A stretch of 64,000 nt of DNA from Pseudomonadota bacterium (lineage in GTDB: Bacteria; Pseudomonadota; Gammaproteobacteria; Acidiferrobacterales; UBA6901): positions 22,836 through 86,835 of the forward strand of contig JAJYEX010000002.1 of assembly GCA_021785515.1 (NCBI GenBank), in the 5' to 3' direction. The position numbers and the translations under genes were made by a program. Positions 57,523 through 64,000 of this stretch are shown here, one piece after another. Below the pieces are notes generated by a model. That model was not told the origin of the DNA. It ran no database searches and saw nothing but the letters and a program-made list of their open reading frames with translations. Within the stretch, counting starts at the first letter, position 1. Every line of letters starts with the position of its first letter.

Positions 57523-59061
57523 ATGACCCAAAATTCCGATAACGTTCTCGATCACTTTGACCTGTTCCGCGGCCCGGAATACCAGGAGATGTTCAAGAAC
57601 AAAAGAAAGAACTTTGAGAATCCAGTCGCCGATTCCGGAGTGGATGAGGTTTGCGAGTGGACCAAGACCATGGAGTACCGCGACAAAAACTTCGCGCGCC
57701 AGGCGCTGACAATCAATCCGGCCAAAGCCTGCCAGCCTCTGGGGGCGGTATTTGCGTCCGTGGGTTTTGAGGGAACGTTGCCCTTCGTGCATGGCTCGCA
57801 GGGCTGTGTCGCATACTACCGCTCGCATCTTTCCCGGCACTTCAAGGAGCCGACGTCCTGTGTGTCGTCCTCGATGACCGAGGACGCCGCGGTGTTCGGC
57901 GGCCTGAACAACATGATAGACGGGTTGGCCAATGCCTACAGCCTCTACAAGCCGAAAATGATTGCGGTGTCGACTACCTGCATGGCGGAAGTCATCGGCG
58001 ACGATCTAAACGGCTTTATCAAGAACGCCAAGGACAAGGGGTCGGTACCGCAGGACTTTGATGTTCCCTATGCCCATACCCCGGCGTTTGTGGGCAGCCA
58101 CGTGACCGGCTACGACAACGCGCTCAAGGGCATTCTCGAGCATTTCTGGAATGGCCGGGAGCGCAGTGTCTGCGAGCGGATAAACTTCATCGGCGGGTTT
58201 GACGGCTTCGCAGTCGGCAATCTGCGGGAGGTCAAACGCCTGCTGGGACTGATGGGTGTTGAGCACACGATTCTGGCGGATAACAGCGACGTCTTCGATA
58301 CGCCTACCGACGGCCAGTTCCGCATGTATGACGGTGGTACGACGCTCGAGGATACCAAAGCCGCGCTTGATGCGCGGGCCACGGTGTCCATGCAGGAGTT
58401 CTGCACGGAGAAGACCCTCGCCTATTGCCGGGAACATGGGCAGGAGGTTGCTGCCCTCAACTACCCCGTTGGAGTGCGCGGAACCGACCGGTTTCTGATG
58501 GAGATCGCCAGACTAACCGGCAAGCCCATCCCGGAAGCAATCGTCAAAGAGCGGGGAAGAATGGTAGATGCAATCGCCGATTCACAGTCGCACATACACG
58601 GTAAGCGCTTTGCGCTCTACGGCGATCCTGACGTGACTCTCGGTCTGACAGAATTTTTGCTTGAGCTGGGTGCCGAGCCGGTGCACGTCCTGTCTACGAA
58701 CGGTGGCAAGGAATGGGAAGCCAGAGTGCAGGCGCTGCTGGACGGCTCGCCTTTCGGGCGCGGTGGTCACGCGTACCCGGGCAGGGATCTGTGGCACATG
58801 CGCTCGCTGCTGTTTACTGAGCCTGTCGATTTCCTGATCGGGAACACCTACGGCAAGTACCTGGAACGCGACACGGGAATTCCCCTCATCCGCATCGGCT
58901 TCCCGATCTTCGATCGCCATCACAAGCACCGCTACCCGGTGTGGGGTTATCAGGGTGCGATGAACGTGCTGGTGTGGGTGCTGGACAAGATCTTCGATGA
59001 AATGGACAGACACAGCAATCTGGCTTCGAAGAACGACTACAGCTACGACATCATCCGCTAG
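57523..59061 (+). CDS. nifK: Nitrogenase MoFe protein beta chain NifK
   Basis: The protein has 512 residues. P-cluster ligands Cys-70, Cys-95 and Cys-153 fall at the same numbers as in Azotobacter. [21 protein letters not shown] is typical. The start at 57523 follows the family N-terminus ([11 protein letters not shown]) and is preceded by AGAGACAG. It ends the nifHDK core. Confidence 0.99.
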   Translation: MTQNSDNVLDHFDLFRGPEYQEMFKNKRKNFENPVADSGVDEVCEWTKTMEYRDKNFARQALTINPAKACQPLGAVFASVGFEGTLPFVHGSQGCVAYYRSHLSRHFKEPTSCVSSSMTEDAAVFGGLNNMIDGLANAYSLYKPKMIAVSTTCMAEVIGDDLNGFIKNAKDKGSVPQDFDVPYAHTPAFVGSHVTGYDNALKGILEHFWNGRERSVCERINFIGGFDGFAVGNLREVKRLLGLMGVEHTILADNSDVFDTPTDGQFRMYDGGTTLEDTKAALDARATVSMQEFCTEKTLAYCREHGQEVAALNYPVGVRGTDRFLMEIARLTGKPIPEAIVKERGRMVDAIADSQSHIHGKRFALYGDPDVTLGLTEFLLELGAEPVHVLSTNGGKEWEARVQALLDGSPFGRGGHAYPGRDLWHMRSLLFTEPVDFLIGNTYGKYLERDTGIPLIRIGFPIFDRHHKHRYPVWGYQGAMNVLVWVLDKIFDEMDRHSNLASKNDYSYDIIR

Positions 59062-59103
59062 GCGGCGGATTGCCGGCCGGGCGGGCGGCAGAGGAGCTGC
59101 GTT

Positions 59104-59457
59104 ATGACAACCGTGACGTTTCTCGCTGCACCGTTCAGCCGGCGCATGGTGGCCCGGGTGTCGCCGTCCGGGCAGCGCAAACTGCTCAGTGTCATACGGG
59201 CTGTCGGATTGCCACGGGACTGCGAGAGCTGCAGCGGGCTGCACGGACAGTGCGCGGTAAAAGTCGTTGTCAAGCGTGCGGATTCGCGCGTCGGGCGCGT
59301 ACGTTTGGGTGAGGAGGAGAAGCGGGCGCTGTATGAGGCCGGCAAAATCGGACGCGAGCAATACGAGGCCGAGGAACTGCCGGACACCCCGCCGCTCTGG
59401 CGCCTGGTCTGCCAGTACGTGGTGCGGGAAGAGGACGAAATCGTCGTGGTGCTGTGA
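59104..59457 (+). CDS. 2Fe-2S ferredoxin-like protein between nifK and nifE
   Basis: The protein has 117 residues. Cysteines in DCESCSGLHGQC and the later RLVCQY correspond to the plant-type 2Fe-2S pattern, but spacing is C-x2-C-x6-C rather than the usual C-x4-C-x2-C. A charged helical insert (about 65-90) lies between. It may donate electrons to nitrogenase or aid cofactor synthesis. GAGGAGC precedes the ATG. The unusual spacing makes the cluster assignment uncertain. Confidence 0.7.
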   Translation: MTTVTFLAAPFSRRMVARVSPSGQRKLLSVIRAVGLPRDCESCSGLHGQCAVKVVVKRADSRVGRVRLGEEEKRALYEAGKIGREQYEAEELPDTPPLWRLVCQYVVREEDEIVVVL

Positions 59458-59483
59458 GACTTGCAGTGGTTGCGGAGGCCTGA

Positions 59484-60962
59484 ATGAACACGCTTACGAA
59501 TAAGGTCCAGGACGTATTCTGCGAGCCGGGCTGTGGAAAAAACCAGGCCAAGGGGGAAAAAGAACGCAAAAGTGGCTGCAGCAAACAGCTCAAGCCCGGA
59601 GCCGCTGCCGGAGGTTGTGCGTTCGACGGAGCAAAGATCGCGCTGCAGCCCATCACCGACGTGGCGCATCTGGTGCACGGGCCGATCGCCTGCGAGGGAA
59701 ATTCCTGGGACAACCGTGGAGCCGCGTCTTCGGGGCCCGCGCTGTACCGAACCGGATTTACCACTGACATCAGCGAGTCCGACGTGGTGTTCGGCGGAGA
59801 AAAGCGGCTGTTCAGGGCGATAAAGGAGATCATAGACAAGTACGATCCGCCGGCGGTGTTTGTATATCAGACGTGCGTGACAGCAATGATTGGCGATGAC
59901 ATCGAGGCGGTGTGCAGGGCCGCGGCGAAGAAGTTTGCAAAGCCGGTGATCCCCGTGAATGCTCCTGGTTTCGTCGGGAGCAAGAATCTTGGCAACAAGC
60001 TGGCCGGTGAGGCATTGCTCGACTACGTGATCGGTACCGAGGAGCCGGAGCGGACAACTCCTTATGACATCAACATAATCGGGGAATATAACCTTTCGGG
60101 TGAGCTGTGGCAGGTGAAACCGCTGCTTGATGAGCTTGGTATCCGGATCGTGGCGTGTATTTCCGGAGATGCGCGTTACCACGACATAGCGTGCAGCCAC
60201 CGGGCGCGGGCGGCGATGATGGTGTGCTCCAAGGCCATGATCAATATTGCGCGCAAGATGAAGGAGCGCTACGGGATTCCGTTCTTTGAAGGATCGTTCT
60301 ACGGCATTTCGGATACCAGTGAGGCGCTTCGTTCCGTTGCCGGTCTGCTGGTCCAGCGCGGTGCCCCAGAAGAACTGATTGAGCGTACCGAGGCTGTGAT
60401 CCGGCGCGAGGAGACGCGTGCCTGGGAACAGCTGCTGCCCTATCGTGAGCGTCTTGGTGGCAAACGCGTGCTGCTGATCACCGGCGGCGTCAAGTCCTGG
60501 TCTGTGGTCTCTGCCATCCAGGAGGTCGGCATGATCGTGGTCGGAACCAGCGTGAAGAAGTCGACCAAGGAGGACATTGAGCGGGTCAAGGAAATCATGG
60601 GCGAGAACGCGCATTTGTTTGACGAACTCCCGCCGCGCGAGATGTATCGAATGCTCAAGGAGGCACAGGCCGACATCATGCTCTCCGGCGGGCGCTCACA
60701 GTTCGTGGCGCTCAAAGCCAGAATGCCATGGCTAGACATCAATCAGGAACGTCATCACGCCTACGCCGGCTACGACGGGATGGTGGCGTTGGTGCGCGAG
60801 ATTGACAAAAGCCTTTACAACCCGGTGTGGGAGCAGGTGCGGTGCCCCGCTCCATGGGAACAGCGGCAGGCGGCATCGGTGACCGGAAGCGAAGCAATCG
60901 GCGACGCCACGAAGTTTGGCGGTGTGCCCGTCAGGCCGCGGCTCGTGCACCCGGGGGCATAG
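59484..60962 (+). CDS. nifE: FeMo-cofactor scaffold protein NifE
   Basis: The protein has 492 residues and resembles NifD. It has an N-terminal Cys-rich segment (FCEPGCGKNQ, CSKQLKPGAAAGGCAFDGAKIAL), HGPIACEGNSWDNRG and the [18 protein letters not shown] segment for P-cluster-like Cys ligands. NifEN takes the NifB precursor and adds Mo and homocitrate. It is immediately followed by nifN. Confidence 0.97.
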   Translation: MNTLTNKVQDVFCEPGCGKNQAKGEKERKSGCSKQLKPGAAAGGCAFDGAKIALQPITDVAHLVHGPIACEGNSWDNRGAASSGPALYRTGFTTDISESDVVFGGEKRLFRAIKEIIDKYDPPAVFVYQTCVTAMIGDDIEAVCRAAAKKFAKPVIPVNAPGFVGSKNLGNKLAGEALLDYVIGTEEPERTTPYDINIIGEYNLSGELWQVKPLLDELGIRIVACISGDARYHDIACSHRARAAMMVCSKAMINIARKMKERYGIPFFEGSFYGISDTSEALRSVAGLLVQRGAPEELIERTEAVIRREETRAWEQLLPYRERLGGKRVLLITGGVKSWSVVSAIQEVGMIVVGTSVKKSTKEDIERVKEIMGENAHLFDELPPREMYRMLKEAQADIMLSGGRSQFVALKARMPWLDINQERHHAYAGYDGMVALVREIDKSLYNPVWEQVRCPAPWEQRQAASVTGSEAIGDATKFGGVPVRPRLVHPGA

Positions 60963-60965
60963 CCC

Positions 60966-62288
60966 ATGGCCGTTGTCGTGACGTTAAAAAAGGCATGTGC
61001 GGTCAATCCACTCAAGATGAGTCAGCCGATTGGTGCGGCGCTCGCCTTTTTGGGGCTGAACCGCTGTTTGCCAGTACTGCATGGTTCCCAGGGCTGCACG
61101 GCCTTCGGGCTGGTGCTGTTTGTGCGCCACTTCCGCGAAGCCATTCCGTTGCAGACCACGGCCATGAACGAGGTCACTACCGTTCTAGGCGGCATGGAGA
61201 ACATCGAGCAGGCCATACTTAATATATATACCCGCGCCCGTCCTGCGATTATCGGCATCGCCTCCACCGGACTTACCGAAACCAAGGGTGACGACGTCGA
61301 CGGTTGCCTGAAACTGATTCGAAAGGGGCATCCGGAGCTCGACAAAGTGGCCATTGTCTATGTCTCCACGCCCGACTATGTAGGCGCGTTCCAGGACGGC
61401 TGGGCCAAGGCTGTCACGCGTCTGGTCGAGGACCTGGCCGAGTCCGGACCGGCAGTTGCCGGACGTATCGGAGTGCTGGCAGGCAGCCATCTCACGCCGG
61501 GAGATATCGAGGAACTGCGCGAAACGGTGGAAGCGTTTGGGCTCGAGCCGGTCATTCTGCCGGATCTCTCGGGTTCGCTCGACGGCCACGTGCCCGAGGA
61601 CTTTTCACCGACCACGCTGGGCGGCACAAGCGTCGCGGATGTGCGTGACCTGGGTGCCGCGGATTTCGCCATCGCTGTCGGTGAGCAGATGCGTCCGGCT
61701 GCGGAAGCGCTTACCCGCAAGTGCGGCGTGCGTCACACGGTTTTCAACCGGCTTACCGGATTGCAGGAAAACGACCGGCTGCTGATGTTGCTTGCCGATC
61801 TCTCGGGGCGGCCGGTGCCGGACAAGTTTCGGCGCCGGCGCAGCCAGCTGGTGGATGCCATGCTTGACGGTCACTTTTTCTTCGGAGGCAAGCGGGTGGC
61901 GATCGGCGCGGAGCCCGATCTGCTCTGGTCGGTGGGCAGCCTGCTTTCCGAGATGGGATGCGAGATCGCTGCGGCCGTGACCACAACCACCTCACCGCTA
62001 CTGCAGTCGATGCCGTGCACGGAGGTGGTCATCGGCGACCTCGACGACCTTGAAGTCCGCGCCGGCGGGTGCGACCTGATCATCACGCATTCTCATGGCC
62101 GGCAGGCCGCCGCACGCCTGGGCATCTCGCTGCTGCGGATGGGAATTCCGATGTTTGATCGCCTCGGCGCGGCGCACCGTGTGGGCATCGGCTACCGCGG
62201 GACGCGCGAGCTTATTTTTGAAATTGGCAACCTGTTTATGGCGGACGAACGCCCGGCGCATCCGGTTCGTGCGGCGGCGGCTCATTGA
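60966..62288 (+). CDS. nifN: FeMo-cofactor scaffold protein NifN
   Basis: The protein has 440 residues and resembles NifK. MSQPIGAALAFLGLNRCLPVLHGSQGCTAFG and ASTGLTETKGDDVDG are typical. It forms the NifEN scaffold. It starts 4 bp after the nifE stop. Confidence 0.97.
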   Translation: MAVVVTLKKACAVNPLKMSQPIGAALAFLGLNRCLPVLHGSQGCTAFGLVLFVRHFREAIPLQTTAMNEVTTVLGGMENIEQAILNIYTRARPAIIGIASTGLTETKGDDVDGCLKLIRKGHPELDKVAIVYVSTPDYVGAFQDGWAKAVTRLVEDLAESGPAVAGRIGVLAGSHLTPGDIEELRETVEAFGLEPVILPDLSGSLDGHVPEDFSPTTLGGTSVADVRDLGAADFAIAVGEQMRPAAEALTRKCGVRHTVFNRLTGLQENDRLLMLLADLSGRPVPDKFRRRRSQLVDAMLDGHFFFGGKRVAIGAEPDLLWSVGSLLSEMGCEIAAAVTTTTSPLLQSMPCTEVVIGDLDDLEVRAGGCDLIITHSHGRQAAARLGISLLRMGIPMFDRLGAAHRVGIGYRGTRELIFEIGNLFMADERPAHPVRAAAAH

Positions 62289-62346
62289 CGCGAGTTCGCG
62301 CCGCGTCCGGACGTGTGACGCGGTCGGACCGGACACAGGAGGAAAT

Positions 62347-62748
62347 ATGAAAATCGCGTTTGCTACCCAGGACCTCAGGCAAATCGATGCGCACTTTGGC
62401 TGGGCTAAAAACATTGCCATATACGAAATCTCGCCCGACGGTCACCGCTTTCTTGAGGCTGTGCAGTTCGATGGCGATCTGGCGGAAGACGGCAATGAGG
62501 ACAAACTCGCACCCAAACTCGAGGCCATCAAGGACTGTGCCATTCTCTATGTCGCTGCCATCGGCGGATCGGGAGCAGCGCGCGTGGTGGCACAGAACGT
62601 CCATCCGGTGAAGGTCTCGCAGCCGGAGAATATCGCCGAGGCGCTGGAGAAACTGCAGGGTGTGCTGCGGGGCACTCCGCCGCCGTGGTTGCGCAAGGCG
62701 ATGCGTAAGGGCCACCCGAACACTTTCGACTTCGACAGCGAGGCGTGA
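62347..62748 (+). CDS. nifX: Nitrogenase cofactor carrier NifX
   Basis: The protein has 133 residues. [21 protein letters not shown] and [24 protein letters not shown] are NifX features. It binds NifB-co and helps move it to NifEN. A GGAGGAAAT site precedes the ATG. Confidence 0.95.
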   Translation: MKIAFATQDLRQIDAHFGWAKNIAIYEISPDGHRFLEAVQFDGDLAEDGNEDKLAPKLEAIKDCAILYVAAIGGSGAARVVAQNVHPVKVSQPENIAEALEKLQGVLRGTPPPWLRKAMRKGHPNTFDFDSEA

Positions 62749-62749
62749 C

Positions 62750-63223
62750 ATGAAGGAACAGTGCGCACCCAGGCAGATCGCCGGCGCGATAGCATCGCCG
62801 GTGGTGCAGGAGCTCATCAAGCAATGGCGGGCACAGGATGCTCATGGAGTATGGGACGGTAAGAGCGATATGGACCTTCTTGCGCCGTATATTCTGGATC
62901 GCGAGAAGCGCCGGCAGATACCCCTTCTTGGTGACCCGGATCCGGAAACCCTGTGGCGGTTGGAGCTGTATTACAACGCCATAGGGCTGGCTATGGAGCG
63001 CGCCACGGGTGTCATGGTCGCGCCGATGATCAGGATGCATCACGAAGGGTTCGGACGTCTGGTGTTGATTGCGGGGCGGCTCATCGTGGTCAACAGGCAG
63101 TTGCGCGATGTGCACCGCTTTGGTTTCGAGAGCCTGGAGCGGCTGGCGCAGGAGGGCGAAAAGTACATGACCTCCGGCATGCAAATGATCCGAAAGTATC
63201 CGGAGCTGGCCGCATACGGCTAG
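62750..63223 (+). CDS. NifX-associated protein (DUF269)
   Basis: The protein has 157 residues. The DUF269 pattern [23 protein letters not shown], then [28 protein letters not shown] and [19 protein letters not shown], is clear. It is found next to nifX in many diazotrophs, role unknown. It starts one base after the nifX stop. Confidence 0.94.
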   Translation: MKEQCAPRQIAGAIASPVVQELIKQWRAQDAHGVWDGKSDMDLLAPYILDREKRRQIPLLGDPDPETLWRLELYYNAIGLAMERATGVMVAPMIRMHHEGFGRLVLIAGRLIVVNRQLRDVHRFGFESLERLAQEGEKYMTSGMQMIRKYPELAAYG

Positions 63224-63264
63224 ACGGCGCTTTGGTTCCTGCTGATTACCGAGGGCTATGTCCG

Positions 63265-63462
63265 ATGGACGACGTCAATACCTTAAAGGCACGTATCAAG
63301 ACGCTCAGTGCCCGGGCCATGAACCTGAAGCTGAATCTGCATGATCTTGCGGAAGACCTTCCGACCGGCTGGGAGAAGATCCCGGAGGTCGCGGAGCAGG
63401 TGTTCCAGGCATATCGCGATCTGGCGCAGGCGCGCTCCCTTCTGGCGGCGGCCGGTGGCTGA
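63265..63462 (+). CDS. CCE_0567-family small nif metalloprotein
   Basis: The protein has 65 residues of two-helix type ([33 protein letters not shown], then a second helix ending [12 protein letters not shown]). Family members next to nifX bind metal through a short N-terminal region. GAGGG precedes the ATG, and no shorter start fits. Confidence 0.85.
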   Translation: MDDVNTLKARIKTLSARAMNLKLNLHDLAEDLPTGWEKIPEVAEQVFQAYRDLAQARSLLAAAGG

Positions 63463-63466
63463 GACC

Positions 63467-63790
63467 ATGGACTACGTGACCCTTAGGCTACGACCGGACG
63501 GACGCAGCTGGACGCCGCGTTTCGCGCAGGCCATCAACTCGCAGAAATGCATCGGATGTGGCCGCTGCTACCGGGTCTGCGGACGCGACGTGCTGCAGCT
63601 CATGGGCGTCAATGAGGACGGAGAACACCTGCCGATTGTCGTTGGCGAGGACGATGACGACGATGGCGAGTATGAGAAGAAGGTCATGACCATTTCCAAT
63701 CCAGGAAACTGCATCGGTTGCGAGGCCTGTTCCCGTATTTGTCCAAAGAAATGCTATACGCATGCCCCGCTGCCTGTGGAGGCCGCATGA
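63467..63790 (+). CDS. fdxB: Nif-specific ferredoxin III FdxB
   Basis: The protein has 107 residues. Two Cys motifs, [14 protein letters not shown] and [15 protein letters not shown], flank an acidic insert ([11 protein letters not shown]). It has the size and order of FdxB. It is a likely electron donor in cofactor biosynthesis or to nitrogenase. The stop overlaps the next start (ATGA). GTG at 63455 is an alternative start. Confidence 0.92.
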   Translation: MDYVTLRLRPDGRSWTPRFAQAINSQKCIGCGRCYRVCGRDVLQLMGVNEDGEHLPIVVGEDDDDDGEYEKKVMTISNPGNCIGCEACSRICPKKCYTHAPLPVEAA

Positions 63791-64000
63791 CAGCAATCGA
63801 TACCACTGCTCTTTCCGACGCCATGACCCGGGCATTGGGTGGTGTTTCGGCGCGCTTCGGGATTCAGGGACTGGAAACCGCGGAGCGCAACCGGATGCTG
63901 CGCCGGCATTTTCCGGGCGGGACCGCGAATGCCGGACACGATCCGGGCCAACGCGCGGATGAGTTTGAGGATCTGCGGGAGCTGCTGATGGCGCATGGAC
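63787..64000 (+). CDS. nifQ: Probable NifQ, N-terminal part (partial)
   Basis: Only 71 residues are present before the window edge. The start [17 protein letters not shown] and the [12 protein letters not shown] stretch fit a NifQ N-terminus, and position after fdxB is usual for nifQ, the Mo-handling factor. The Cys-rich C-terminus that would prove it lies outside. Confidence 0.6.
   Translation, partial: MTAIDTTALSDAMTRALGGVSARFGIQGLETAERNRMLRRHFPGGTANAGHDPGQRADEFEDLRELLMAHG

Overview
The window looks like a high-GC gammaproteobacterial chromosome, most plausibly a sulfur-oxidising, probably autotrophic diazotroph related to the Chromatiales or similar chemolithotrophs. The case rests on several gene types: DksA and the rpsP-rimM-trmD-rplS operon; a cytochrome bc1 complex with a Tat-exported HiPIP and a cytochrome c4; a TsdA-like dihaem cytochrome next to a SulP transporter; TusA and rhodanese sulfurtransferases; a CbbY-type phosphatase; and a large molybdenum-nitrogenase cluster. 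No species name can be assigned from this sequence alone. No rRNA, tRNA, CRISPR array or insertion sequence was seen.

Positions 1 to about 39,000 carry housekeeping and energy genes. They begin with the tail of an Ala/Pro-repeat protein and a PEBP-family protein, followed on the minus strand by HiPIP, petCBA, a YciK-like SDR, cytochrome c4 and a sigma-54 two-component system. Cytochrome c4 has its own sigma-54-type promoter with inverted repeats upstream, beside the two-component pair. A plus-strand operon then mixes pentose-phosphate enzymes (gnd, pgl) with the TsdA-like cytochrome and SulP. After that come TusA, an MFS exporter, a Ctp-like protease, a His-tailed DMT transporter, the ribosomal operon, xerD, dedA, pyrC, dksA, a CbbY-like phosphatase, an aminotransferase, sulfurtransferase, queD, an esterase, a YbbN-like thioredoxin, a diguanylate cyclase and small proteins of unknown function.

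Positions 39,348 to 64,000 are a nitrogen-fixation island with four transcription units. (1) Minus strand: nifV-nifP-nifW-fixABCX, behind a sigma-54 promoter and a NifA upstream activator sequence (UAS). (2) Plus strand: nifA, whose product has the complete C-X11-C-X19-C-X4-C signature of oxygen-responsive NifA, with no nifL nearby. This is followed by nifB-fdxN-hesB-like-nifZ-(frameshifted second nifZ)-DUF3024-(nifS remnant)-nifT-SIR2-like, behind a sigma-54 promoter with two UAS. (3) Minus strand: a degenerate receiver protein, draT and draG, the reversible ADP-ribosylation switch of dinitrogenase reductase. (4) Plus strand: nifHDK, a 2Fe-2S protein, nifENX, a DUF269 protein, a CCE_0567-like protein, fdxB and the start of a probable nifQ that runs off the end.

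The nif genes form a working plan. NifB, NifEN, NifX, NifV and NifQ build FeMo-cofactor, and FixABCX and the ferredoxins deliver electrons. NifA and sigma-54 turn the units on together, and DraT/DraG switch NifH off and on. The receiver-draT-draG unit appears to share a NifA-bound intergenic region with nifH. The nifS gene is decayed and no nifU is present here, so Fe-S supply probably depends on a housekeeping system elsewhere.
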